13,754 bases of DNA from Bacteroidales bacterium (GCA_007132365.1 SLOS01000279.1:1-13754); one strand, 5' to 3'. Shown: positions 7,617-13,754, numbered from the stretch's first letter. The notes: generated by a model from the letters alone, not told the origin. Program-made: numbers and translations.

Positions 7617-8642
7617 TTAAGGGCCACCGGTTTTCCCGGTTGTTTTCTTTTTAAGCTCTTTTCCGAAATTCTCCAGTTGCCGTTTGAACTCTTCTTCAAT
7701 AATGTCAGGGCAGGAGTTAATTTCCGCAGCCAGGTGCGTTGCGAAAGGATCTGCTTTGCTTACTTTCATAAGCAGTTCAAGGTCATCTGCATCAATAAGT
7801 TCAATCAGGCTTTCCCTCTCTTCACTGTTAAGGAACGGCCCGCCCCGGCTGCCGGTGCTGAACTTTTTTTCTACCGGGGTATGTAACAGGGCAACCGGGT
7901 ATTTCAGAACAAACAAAGTAAACAGCAGCCTGATCGTTTTTCTCAGGCAAACCGTCCACCTGATAAATACTTTCTCATCAAACCCGGCACTTACGGGGGG
8001 CACATCGCGACCCAACCCCGTACCTGCATCTTTGCCTCCAGATAAAGCTGTAAGCTCCTTGTGCAGCTCCCGGCAATTGTCGATAATGTCGGTTGATTCT
8101 GAAAACTCTTTCACAAAGCTTAAGCTTTTAAGCTTACCGATCAACTCTGAGGCCGGTAAATGCCGCAATGTCTGGCCGGTATCGCCTGGAGATTCCTGTC
8201 CGGCAGCATTATCCTGTGAGATGACAGACATGATCCCGGCTTCCAGCGCATTGTGCAGGGCAGCAAACGAATACCTGTAAAATGCCGATTCAGCAAGTTT
8301 GAAAGAATTCAGGAATTCAGTACAGCTTTCGCGGAAATAAAGGATTGTGGGAGGATCAGCTTTGGATGCCGGTCCATACCCGGGGTTATCAGACCTGTGT
8401 GATTTACCTGGCAGGCCTGTCTTTGCTCTATACGGCCGGCATGTTTTACCTTCCGGGTCTACAGTCCGGTCATCATCAATCATCAGGTGTTTCAGGTCGC
8501 TGTATGTGAAAAGCAGGTTAAAGATATTCTCCGTATCCCTGTTGGCCACTAGCCAGGCCCCTGTCTGTTTTACATTGCTGTTAATGCTGTGGCTGACTGC
8601 CAGGAAATCTATTTCCATTGTTACCGGGTTTTCAGAACTCAT
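7617..8642 (-). CDS. Orphan protein co-transcribed with the ADP-ribosylglycohydrolase
   Basis: With the ATG at 8642 the protein has 341 residues. A longer reading from TTG at 8678 exists, but its first codon lies inside a good -7 box (8676-8683), and the ATG at 8642 has AAAGGGA just upstream, so the shorter form is preferred (ATG 8666 is a second option). There is no signal peptide. The middle (residues about 115-150) has a helix with YSFAALHNALEAGIM, and a later helix has NCRELHKELTAL. These recall HEPN-like helical bundles, but the R-x4-6-H signature is not clearly present, so I do not assign it. A hydrophobic helix LLFTLFVLKYPVALL (near 240-255) could be buried or membrane-associated. The tail is lysine-rich. 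It precedes the ADP-ribosylglycohydrolase by 24 nt and is divergent from the metallopeptidase. Confidence 0.7.
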   Translation of the reverse strand: MSSENPVTMEIDFLAVSHSINSNVKQTGAWLVANRDTENIFNLLFTYSDLKHLMIDDDRTVDPEGKTCRPYRAKTGLPGKSHRSDNPGYGPASKADPPTILYFRESCTEFLNSFKLAESAFYRYSFAALHNALEAGIMSVISQDNAAGQESPGDTGQTLRHLPASELIGKLKSLSFVKEFSESTDIIDNCRELHKELTALSGGKDAGTGLGRDVPPVSAGFDEKVFIRWTVCLRKTIRLLFTLFVLKYPVALLHTPVEKKFSTGSRGGPFLNSEERESLIELIDADDLELLMKVSKADPFATHLAAEINSCPDIIEEEFKRQLENFGKELKKKTTGKTGGP

Positions 8643-8675
8643 GTTCCCTTTGCATAATTGTACCATATTAATGAT

Positions 8676-8703
8676 CAAACATAAAGCAGCACTCCATAAT
8701 CAA
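8676..8703 (-). promoter_or_regulatory. Candidate promoter for the minus-strand pair
   Basis: On the minus strand TATGTTTG (8683-8676) fits the Bacteroidota -7 consensus TAnnTTTG. A TTG (8703-8701) lies 17 bp upstream, slightly shorter than the usual 19-21. Transcription would begin just before the ATG choices of the orphan gene, which argues against the TTG start at 8678. Confidence 0.5.
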
Positions 8704-8829
8704 TCTACGTAGCAGGCGGAGTATGGAATTTTTTTTCCGGATTGGCCTTTTCTCATGGTATCCATAAAATGGTTACGGACCTGCCGGGTATTATGCATCA
8801 GGGACTTGTAGCCAATAAAAACCGGTAAT

Positions 8830-10191
8830 ATGAGAAAACTAATAAAGCTTATCATCCTGGGCATAGTCATAGCACTTACCTGGAGATACCTTGATGAAAA
8901 AGGCATTAGCGTTAAAGACCTGGTTGTTGACAGCATAGAGTGGGTAAAAGAGAAGGTTGATGAGGCCAAAGAATTCACGATGCAAGAAGCAGGCGAGGGA
9001 AGAGATGGTAACAGTTCCCCGGGTGACGACCGGATGACATCAGTTATTACTTCAAGCAGAATGAGCCATTCAACCCCACGACCAGCTCCTGATCCACCCC
9101 TGACTGCACGAGAAACCCAGGATACTCTACCCGGGGAGCCTTTGATTGTGGAAGCCTCAAATAAAGAGGTAGCCGCGTTAATGGAAATTGATGATCTGTT
9201 TGATTGGGTAAAGGAGGCTACGAGGATTTATTCCCCTGACACATGGCACATGCTGATGGAATATGACGGCCTCCCTATGTTGTCAGAAACAAAGCTTGCA
9301 TGTGGGGGGACAAGAAGTATGAGGAAGCCAGCCTCCACTTTTCACTATCTGCGAGGAAACACAAGGAGTGATCTTCTCGGAAGGATGTCAGTCAATGTTC
9401 ATGAGATCGCACATGGATATTATGGGTACAATGTCTTCAGGTATGAAAAAGAAAATGACATTACCGTGTATTGGGATAATATATCTGGTTATATATATTT
9501 AACGCCTATCGAGTCTTACTACATTTCCTTTTCAAAAGAGCATTTGGTCCCGTCAGGTGAGCTGGCTGCCAGAATCCCGAATAACATGAGGACATACAGG
9601 TTTGACACATACATAAATGGTAACACATCCACGCAGTGTGAGGGAGTATTCGGGCTTCTGGATGAATTGCATGCCTATTACCTGGGCTCAAAAAATAATT
9701 ATGACATGCTTGAGGCCTACAAACTGGCAGCCGGCAACTATACCAGTGGGATTATAGACTGGATACGTGACAATTACAGCAGCATGGCCGCTCTTTTTGA
9801 GTTTGATTATTTCATCATGGAATATCTGTTGCACATGAGGGACAAATATCCATCAAATTATGCACAGTTAAGAAGCTATGAGGGATTCAGTGCCGCTTAC
9901 TCAGCAGTAAGAACCATATATGTACAGTTGGTTTCTGAGTATTTGGATAAAATAGCTGCCGAGATAGACAGGATCAACAAAAGCAATACCCACAGGGCCG
10001 AGATCAGGGAGGGCCGCTTCTGGGTTACCGACTTAAGGTCAGGTTGGGGTGCTGGCACAAGGATTATCTCAGAAGATAAATACACACTGCTTCCCGTGCT
10101 TAACAGTGACAGGTATCGTGAGGTTGAGAGGGACTTCCCCGTTGTTTTCCCCGAAAGGGGTATTTACAAACATTATTTATCTGATAATTGA
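8830..10191 (+). CDS. Membrane-anchored HExxH metallopeptidase candidate
   Basis: This 453-residue protein has an N-terminal membrane segment (LIKLIILGIVIALTW, residues 4-18) without a clear cleavage site, so it is probably anchored with its body in the periplasm. A low-complexity Ser/Pro-rich linker (about 50-105) follows. The domain after that contains VHEIAHGYYGYNVF (190-203), whose H191-E192-x-x-H195 is the zinc-binding motif of metallopeptidases. About 84 residues later EGVFGLLDELHAYYLGSK (271-288) supplies E279 or nearby residues as a possible third zinc ligand, the gluzincin arrangement. It matches no peptidase family that I can name. It is divergent from the minus-strand ARH pair across about 190 bp and is followed 14 nt later by the 106-residue orphan and then the WYL regulator, probably as one unit. 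Peptidase activity is inferred from the motif alone. Confidence 0.75.
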   Translation: MRKLIKLIILGIVIALTWRYLDEKGISVKDLVVDSIEWVKEKVDEAKEFTMQEAGEGRDGNSSPGDDRMTSVITSSRMSHSTPRPAPDPPLTARETQDTLPGEPLIVEASNKEVAALMEIDDLFDWVKEATRIYSPDTWHMLMEYDGLPMLSETKLACGGTRSMRKPASTFHYLRGNTRSDLLGRMSVNVHEIAHGYYGYNVFRYEKENDITVYWDNISGYIYLTPIESYYISFSKEHLVPSGELAARIPNNMRTYRFDTYINGNTSTQCEGVFGLLDELHAYYLGSKNNYDMLEAYKLAAGNYTSGIIDWIRDNYSSMAALFEFDYFIMEYLLHMRDKYPSNYAQLRSYEGFSAAYSAVRTIYVQLVSEYLDKIAAEIDRINKSNTHRAEIREGRFWVTDLRSGWGAGTRIISEDKYTLLPVLNSDRYREVERDFPVVFPERGIYKHYLSDN

Positions 10192-10205
10192 TCAAATCAG
10201 GAAGT

Positions 10206-10526
10206 ATGGAGAAAAGAACTTTTAAGATAACCGGTAATATGGCAATCCGCACGAAGGATGGTATCATAACCGAGGGCCAGGAGTATTTTTACAAGGAAAG
10301 CAGCCACTTGCTCAAGGTGGTTGTTGAAAAGGTCCTCACGACCGAAGGGATCCTTGAGCTGCAGGTATACTGGCCTGCGTGGAAAAGGAGAGGGGAGGTG
10401 TCCCGGGTATATGACAATATAGGGACCATGGGAATGTGGTCAATTACCGACCTGGACAACAAGTACCTGGACCTGTGGTATGGTAAAAAAGTGATGAGGA
10501 GGATCAGGCAGACACCAGTAGATTGA
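10206..10526 (+). CDS. Small hypothetical protein between metallopeptidase and WYL gene
   Basis: The 106-residue product from the ATG at 10206 (MEKRTFKITGNMAI...) is basic, with a pattern of alternating strands and a tryptophan-rich stretch (VYWPAWKRRG, near residues 56-65). It has no signal peptide or membrane segment. A TTG at 10188 would add six residues and overlap the previous stop by 4 nt. That is possible as a coupled start, and AGGAAG sits close before the ATG. The short spacing to the metallopeptidase (14 nt) and the 89-bp gap to the WYL gene suggest joint expression with the former. The gene is not recognised. A small beta-rich partner or inhibitor of the peptidase is one guess, unsupported by any motif. 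Confidence 0.65.
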   Translation: MEKRTFKITGNMAIRTKDGIITEGQEYFYKESSHLLKVVVEKVLTTEGILELQVYWPAWKRRGEVSRVYDNIGTMGMWSITDLDNKYLDLWYGKKVMRRIRQTPVD

Positions 10527-10564
10527 TCATGCCGGTACCTGGACGGTTTGATGATGATCATGCC
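10524..10564. repeat. Direct repeat TGATCATGCC, 31-bp period
   Basis: TGATCATGCC occurs at 10524-10533 (over the stop codon of the 106-residue gene) and at 10555-10564. Each copy contains the palindrome TGATCA. The 31-bp period (three helical turns) equals that of the repeat upstream of the HTH regulator at 3814, and again the following gene encodes a regulator. This may be an operator for the WYL protein. Chance cannot be excluded. Confidence 0.35.
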
Positions 10565-10615
10565 TGTTTTTGCCTCTTTTTTGCTAAATTGCTGGTGAAC
10601 CAATAATCTGCAGAT

Positions 10616-11614
10616 ATGCCGGTAAACAAAAACGCCTACCTGAGGTATATTCACATCCACTCACAAATCAAGAGAAACAAGTATAAGTATGGATATCCTA
10701 CAAAGCAGGATTTGCTCTGGTCGCTCGAAGACGAGGGCATGAAAGTATCAGGTGCAACCCTCGAAAAGGACCTTGCCTTTTTACGGTACCAGAGGGCAGC
10801 CCCGATCATATATGACGCAGAACAGAAATGTTACAGGTACGAATACAACTGGGAGTTTGACATCCCCCTGACGCCCGAGGTGATTCGGATGATCAGGATG
10901 CTCGTACATAAGCTGCAGCCTTTTGGTGAGGCACAGGAATTCAAGGTAATAAAGGATTCAATAGATCAGGTGAGCGAGCACTTCAGCCTTTCGCAAAGGC
11001 ATTCAGACGACAACTTCAACAAATACATACTTTTTGAATATACCAAGGGCTTTGCCGGCAGGCATCATCTGCCGGTGATCTATGATGCCATCTTTGAGAG
11101 CCGTGAAATTGAGTTTACCCACTGCAGGTTTGATGCTGAGGAGAGTACCAGGAGGGTGCTGCGTCCATACATACTGAAGGAGCATCGCAACCGGTGGTAT
11201 GTAATAGGAAAGGAGCAAGGCGAAAGCAGAATCTTCGGCCTGGACCGGATCAGTGAACTCGCTGTTACCGACAACTACTTTGCAAAGGAAAAGGATGATG
11301 AATTTTATGATGAAGTATTCAAGGTGCTCTATGATTCGGTTGGCGTGATGGCCTTCGGGTATCCCTCGGAGGAGGTGGTGCTTGAGTTTGACAAATCGCA
11401 GGCCGCCTATGTAGAGACACTGATGCTTCACCGGTCACAGGAGATTACTCACCTCAAAGAGGGCCGGATATCAGTCACCATGAAGGTCAAGGTGAACAGG
11501 GAATTCATCATGGAGTGCATACTGCGTTTCGGCGAGCATGTAAAAGTCATCAAGCCAGCCTACCTGGTTGATAAGGTTAAGGAGATCCACAAGAAAAGCT
11601 TGGAAAGATATTAA
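10616..11614 (+). CDS. WYL-domain transcriptional regulator
   Basis: This 332-residue protein has the usual layout of WYL regulators. The N-terminal winged HTH is at about 5-60 (YPTKQDLLWSLEDEG, then VSGATLEKDLAFLR). The WYL domain is at about 150-215, where the signature is R-W-Y-V (HRNRWYVIGKEQGESRIFGL, 190-209), and a C-terminal WCX-like extension follows to the end. WYL domains sense small ligands or nucleic acids, and such regulators are common next to phage-defence and stress genes. It is transcribed in the same direction as the metallopeptidase and the small orphan, 89 bp further on, so it is the likely regulator of that unit and possibly of the divergent ARH pair. The direct repeat just upstream may be its site. 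No unusual residues were noted. Confidence 0.9.
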   Translation: MPVNKNAYLRYIHIHSQIKRNKYKYGYPTKQDLLWSLEDEGMKVSGATLEKDLAFLRYQRAAPIIYDAEQKCYRYEYNWEFDIPLTPEVIRMIRMLVHKLQPFGEAQEFKVIKDSIDQVSEHFSLSQRHSDDNFNKYILFEYTKGFAGRHHLPVIYDAIFESREIEFTHCRFDAEESTRRVLRPYILKEHRNRWYVIGKEQGESRIFGLDRISELAVTDNYFAKEKDDEFYDEVFKVLYDSVGVMAFGYPSEEVVLEFDKSQAAYVETLMLHRSQEITHLKEGRISVTMKVKVNREFIMECILRFGEHVKVIKPAYLVDKVKEIHKKSLERY

Positions 11615-11691
11615 TATGACAGTTATACGATTTACTCCTGAGATGAGCTAAACTTTCTGTTTCTATGGCTTAGCAAATTTTAAGTGTGCAT

Positions 11692-11717
11692 TTCTTAAGA
11701 GTAAGAATTTATTATTC
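11692..11717 (+). terminator. Weak terminator-like hairpin after the WYL gene
   Basis: TTCTTA-AGAG-TAAGAA (11692-11707) forms a perfect 6-bp AT-rich stem followed by a T-rich run (TTTATTATT). It lies 78 bp after the WYL stop. The stem is weak, so this is a low-confidence call. Confidence 0.3.
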
Positions 11718-11793
11718 CGACCCTACTCCCTTTAGTAATGGGATCGTGTCATCCATGCTGTACTCACTGATGGAGATGAGCAGCTGTCAAATT

Positions 11794-12393
11794 TCATGTT
11801 AATTGGTTCAAATAATTTATTACCTCATTCGATAGTATCTTCTTAGGTATTTCTTGACTATTTAAGCTCACCATTTTGCCTTCAGAATCTCTCAATAAGC
11901 ATCCCGGATTGATACATGGTATTCTGATATTCTTCGTTTTCATGTCCTCAAATCTGGAAATTAGTTTTTTATACCTGAAAACGATCTTCGTGTTTCCATC
12001 TAAAAGACCAGCATTTCCAAGAAGCTTTAAATTATTGCAAAACCATTTAGGATCAAATAGTTTGTGGTTTTTGTCATTGTCGTAGTATTCTGTTCGGATT
12101 GGGTATTTGTAAAGGTCAAGTACGAAAACTCCCTTTTGTCTGAGAGTTTTTAGCAAATCCTTCTGGTCGACATCAAAAAAATCCCGCAAACTGATAAGAA
12201 AATTACCTATATGCGGTCTATAGAAATATTTATTGCATGAAAGGGGTGCCTCAGCTATTATAAGTAACTTGATCTTGAATTCTCCCTTCCAGCACCCCAC
12301 TTCATGGATGAAGGCATTATAAACACAATTAATCTCATTATTTATATGCTGATTATTTAAGGCAGGCAGATTGTATTTAATTGTCATAACCAA
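11794..12393 (-). CDS. Small protein with a UDG-like motif pattern (paralogue 2)
   Basis: The 199-residue product shares the key blocks of the gene at 2541-3083. IKLLIIAEAPLSCNKYFYRP (41-60) matches IKFLVIGESPPKSGEYFYKP, VFVLDLYKYPIR (89-100) matches FYLDDLSEIPLN, and KIVFRYKKL (136-144) matches the third strand KTLVLPEKTL. The Gly of the GExP step is Ala here. The proteins differ greatly elsewhere, so they are distant relatives rather than a recent duplication. A glycosylase-like fold is a guess. The last part (154-171) has IRIPCINPGCLLR. It is the last gene of a minus-strand cluster after an 85-residue protein, with a 61-bp gap holding a 17-bp inverted repeat. M1 and M3 are both possible starts. 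Confidence 0.75.
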   Translation of the reverse strand: MVMTIKYNLPALNNQHINNEINCVYNAFIHEVGCWKGEFKIKLLIIAEAPLSCNKYFYRPHIGNFLISLRDFFDVDQKDLLKTLRQKGVFVLDLYKYPIRTEYYDNDKNHKLFDPKWFCNNLKLLGNAGLLDGNTKIVFRYKKLISRFEDMKTKNIRIPCINPGCLLRDSEGKMVSLNSQEIPKKILSNEVINYLNQLT

Positions 12394-12423
12394 TAAATTT
12401 GTGCTTATGTATTTCTAACAATC

Positions 12424-12440
12424 ACACTTTAGAGAAGTGT
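12424..12440. repeat. 17-bp inverted repeat in the minus-strand gap
   Basis: ACACTT-TAGAG-AAGTGT is a perfect 6-bp inverted repeat lying between the 85-residue gene and the UDG-like gene (minus strand). It could be an attenuator, a processing site or an operator. There is no clear T-run on the minus-strand side, so a full terminator is not supported. Confidence 0.35.
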
Positions 12441-12454
12441 AAATCGCTATGTAT

Positions 12455-12712
12455 TTAACTTCTTATATTGATGATAATTTTGATTTCACTTTCCAAAAAT
12501 AATGGAGCGTGGGTTGTGCCTTCATAGTATTGGGCCTTGGTATCTTTATCCAGAATTATCTCGAATGCTTCAGTGGAACCTTTACTGTTAGTTATACGTT
12601 TGATGTCTTCTTTTTTATATGGCAGTTCATGTTCGTCAAGCCAATCCATTACTTTTTTAATTAAACCTATTTCAAGACGACTTAAACCCTTGTTGTATTT
12701 TTGTGAGTTCAT
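12455..12712 (-). CDS. Small hypothetical protein (85 residues)
   Basis: The N-terminal half is helical and basic (LSRLEIGLIKKVMDWLDEHELPYKK, in residues 10-34). The C-terminal half is beta-rich (AFEIILDKDTKAQYYEG, then LFLESEIKIIINIRS). There is no membrane segment. Helix-then-strand layout and small size fit many types of small regulator or antitoxin, but no family is recognised. It begins 17 nt after the 37-residue ORF and precedes the UDG-like gene by 61 bp, so it is most likely the second of three genes in a minus-strand cluster. Confidence 0.6.
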   Translation of the reverse strand: MNSQKYNKGLSRLEIGLIKKVMDWLDEHELPYKKEDIKRITNSKGSTEAFEIILDKDTKAQYYEGTTHAPLFLESEIKIIINIRS

Positions 12713-12729
12713 AATAAATGTTTTAAAGG

Positions 12730-12843
12730 TTAAGGATGATCTTCAAAGAAAATGTTATTGTTTTTTCCATCGATGAGTTCTTCGGTTTTTTGAAGTATGG
12801 GGTTCATGAGGAGTTCCATCACTTCTTTTTGTACATTCTCCAT
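12730..12843 (-). CDS. Possible very small protein (37 residues)
   Basis: ATG at 12843 and TAA at 12732-12730 give a 37-residue helical, acidic product (MENVQKEVMELLMNPILQK, then TEELIDGKNNNIFFEDHP). It is collinear with the 85-residue gene, with only 17 nt between them. Amino-acid composition looks protein-like rather than random. No clear Shine-Dalgarno is seen, and the size is near the limit of what can be trusted, so this is tentative. It could be an antitoxin or regulatory peptide. No motif supports either. Confidence 0.4.
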   Translation of the reverse strand: MENVQKEVMELLMNPILQKTEELIDGKNNNIFFEDHP

Positions 12844-13063
12844 AACTAATTGGTTCAATAATATCATTTATTTTACTTGATCCTACCCATTGTATAACAT
12901 TTTGGCATATTTTATTTACCTGAGGGATGAGATAAAATTACTGATTGAAAGTGTGTAGGGCAAGTTCATGTTGTTCATATTATGTATTTAACTATACCAG
13001 GCTGTAAAGGACTTGAATTGAAAGGTTCTGGTGTTTATTATTCTTATCATTAAGTTATTAACC

Positions 13064-13087
13064 CTTGTTGAAATGAACAAGTTTTTT
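13064..13087 (+). terminator. Terminator-like hairpin with T-run
   Basis: CTTGTT (13064-13069) and AACAAG (13076-13081) are perfect inverted arms around GAAATG, followed directly by TTTTTTC. This is the shape of an intrinsic terminator for the plus strand, but no plus-strand gene precedes it within the AT-rich region. It may end an untranslated RNA, or be an operator that shares its TTGTT...AACAA half-sites with 13177-13191. Confidence 0.4.
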
Positions 13088-13176
13088 CATTTACGATCTT
13101 TTACGGCTGTTCGTAGAAATTGTTGCAAATCAATTTATTAAAATCGGATAATAAAATATAAAAGCTAGGAGAAAGG

Positions 13177-13191
13177 TTGTTCCGTGAACAA
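13177..13191. promoter_or_regulatory. Palindrome TTGTTC-CGT-GAACAA
   Basis: This perfect 6-bp inverted repeat with a 3-bp centre lies about 105 bp upstream of the 77-residue gene. The outer bases TTGTT/AACAA recur in the hairpin at 13064-13081, suggesting two binding sites for one factor. Alternatively the TTG at 13177, which has GGAGAAAGG upstream, could itself be a start codon for a longer version of the downstream gene. Confidence 0.35.
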
Positions 13192-13296
13192 TATGAACTT
13201 CCCTGGATAGGGGTTGGCACTTACCTTTGGAGTATTATTTACCAGGCTGGTAAAGCTTGCATTTGGCACAAATTAATAATCTTAAAATCCAATATT

Positions 13297-13530
13297 ATGG
13301 CAATAGGCCCTAACTTAAAAGCATTTCCCAGGGAAAAGATAGCAGAAATACTGGATAACATGGAGCCTTCATACGAAAATCTATGTGCTATCATGGAGTA
13401 TGACCCAATTTTGTTTGCACTTTTTGTAAAGGAGCCCAGTCTTGATCCGATAAAGAAAAAGCAATGGGAGGAGGTACTAAATGATTTAAGGACGTCAGTT
13501 CAAAAAGCCATAAGAAATCCAAAGCCTTAG
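13297..13530 (+). CDS. Small helical hypothetical protein (77 residues)
   Basis: From ATG 13297 the product (MAIGPNLKAFPREKIAEIL...) is acidic and helical, with the motif-like piece PSYENLCAIMEYDPILFALFVKEP. It ends in a basic tail (KAIRNPKP). A start upstream at TTG 13177 would add 40 residues of unlike composition (WIGVGTYLWSIIYQAG) and is less likely, though a GGAGAAAGG sequence precedes it. No family is recognised, and there is no signal peptide or TM in the short form. It converges with the right-edge gene across a hairpin region. Confidence 0.6.
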   Translation: MAIGPNLKAFPREKIAEILDNMEPSYENLCAIMEYDPILFALFVKEPSLDPIKKKQWEEVLNDLRTSVQKAIRNPKP

Positions 13531-13535
13531 TGGCT

Positions 13536-13589
13536 CTGGTAGAGGGTATTGGCGCATGTTCCAATTAGCGCCATGCCTGATACTACCAG
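13536..13589. repeat. Long imperfect hairpin between converging genes
   Basis: Three paired segments form one extended stem: CTGGTA (13536-13541) with TACCAG (13584-13589), GTAT (13546-13549) with ATAC (13580-13583), and TGGCGC (13550-13555) with GCGCCA (13568-13573). The loop is 12 nt, with a 4-nt bulge on the left and a 6-nt bulge on the right. It lies 6 nt after the stop of the 77-residue gene and 65 bp from the stop of the right-edge gene. There is no T-run. It may act as a bidirectional barrier, or be a REP-like or structured RNA element. Confidence 0.45.
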
Positions 13590-13653
13590 GCCGCCATGCA
13601 CCAAAATACTTGCCGGACTAAGACGGCCAGCAAATCCAGCATATCTATACATA

Positions 13654-13754
13654 TCAATCAATCTCAAGGATAGGTAAATCAAGTTCCTCATCGGTGTAGC
13701 CGTCGAAGATCTGCCAGCTGCATTCTCTTGTTGACGGCACCTCCAGGTGGTTTA
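13654..13754 (-). CDS. C-terminal end of an unidentified protein (partial)
   Basis: On the minus strand a frame is open from the right edge to a TGA at 13656-13654, giving 32 residues: NHLEVPSTRECSWQ followed by IFDGYTDEELDLPILEID. Composition and continuity look like the genuine end of a protein, but the family is not recognised. The rest of the gene lies beyond the window. It converges with the 77-residue gene. Confidence 0.6.
   Translation of the reverse strand, partial: NHLEVPSTRECSWQIFDGYTDEELDLPILEID

Larger units (their letters stand above)
12844..13296. other. AT-rich region without protein genes
   Basis: These 453 bases hold no ORF that I trust. Contents worth naming are the direct repeat GTTCAT-GTT-GTTCAT near 12964-12979, the hairpin CTTGTT-GAAATG-AACAAG followed by a T-run (13064-13087), a pair of TTTACG copies 10 bp apart at about 13090-13106, and the palindrome TTGTTC-CGT-GAACAA (13177-13191). 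It is a plausible site for a small RNA gene or for the control region of the 77-residue gene. No tRNA or known riboswitch fold was recognised. Confidence 0.5.

Noticed and set aside
7684..8280. Open plus-strand frame of 198 residues opposite the orphan gene
   Set aside because: It is serine- and leucine-rich with no motif, and the minus-strand frame covering the same bases is longer, has structured helices and sits in a good operon with a promoter.
7617..8642. HEPN-domain assignment of the orphan protein
   Set aside because: Helical segments are suggestive, but the R-x4-6-H signature could not be placed with confidence.
8347..8712. Plus-strand frame of 121 residues
   Set aside because: It is a shadow of the same minus-strand gene. 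Composition is unnatural and no start signal is seen.
10289..10660. Minus-strand frame of 123 residues
   Set aside because: It covers the 106-residue gene and the start of the WYL gene on the opposite strand and has no recognisable domain.
11003..11431. Minus-strand frame of 142 residues in the WYL gene
   Set aside because: It lies entirely opposite the well-supported WYL-domain frame, with no independent motif.
13090..13106. TTTACG copies 10 bp apart considered as an attachment site
   Set aside because: They are short and no integrase or tRNA is present nearby.

Overview
This window looks like an accessory region of a Bacteroidota chromosome, most plausibly Bacteroidales or a related gut or sediment lineage. 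The grounds are moderate-to-low GC, starts that mostly lack a strong Shine-Dalgarno, two matches to the Bacteroidota -7 box (TAnnTTTG), an HTH regulator of the Bacteroidota type, and a secreted VWA protein of a kind I associate with that phylum. No searches could be run, so family names rest on motifs read by eye.

Left part (1-3579). The left edge holds the remnant of a DUF3427-type superfamily II helicase gene. Its N-terminus is joined, out of frame, to the segment that normally follows the helicase core. Next is a secreted protein with three Ig-like repeats and a C-terminal VWA domain (636-2384). Two minus-strand genes follow (3136-3579, then 2541-3083). The second is a small protein with a possible uracil-DNA-glycosylase-like pattern (vIGESPP...FYkP), and a divergent relative lies at 11794-12393.

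Middle part (3580-6464). A regulatory region with a 16-bp palindrome and a 12-bp direct repeat precedes a plus-strand set of four genes: an HTH regulator, a TPR-like helical protein, an acidic 122-residue protein, and a two-TM membrane protein that overlaps its upstream neighbour by 11 nt. I recognise no known system here. It could be a regulated stress or defence cassette.

Centre-right (6465-11614). Two minus-strand genes encode an orphan protein (7617-8642) and an ADP-ribosylglycohydrolase with a four-Cys N-terminal domain (6465-7592). In the hydrolase the first metal-binding motif, normally TDDT, reads SGNT, while the second (GGDSDT) is intact. Divergent from them is a plus-strand run: a membrane-anchored HEIAH zinc-metallopeptidase candidate (8830-10191), a 106-residue orphan (10206-10526) and a WYL-domain regulator (10616-11614). 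ADP-ribosyl removal, a membrane metallopeptidase and a WYL regulator side by side suggest a stress-response or defence-like locus, but no sequence feature proves that they work together.

Right part (11615-13754). A minus-strand cluster comprises a 37-residue ORF, an 85-residue protein and the second UDG-like protein. It is followed by about 450 bp of AT-rich DNA without genes but with a terminator-like hairpin and a palindrome, then a 77-residue plus-strand protein, a long imperfect hairpin, and the C-terminal end of another minus-strand gene at the right edge. Short unrelated genes, a decayed helicase and a duplicated small family fit a variable genomic island. I saw no tRNA, rRNA, CRISPR array, transposase or integrase.
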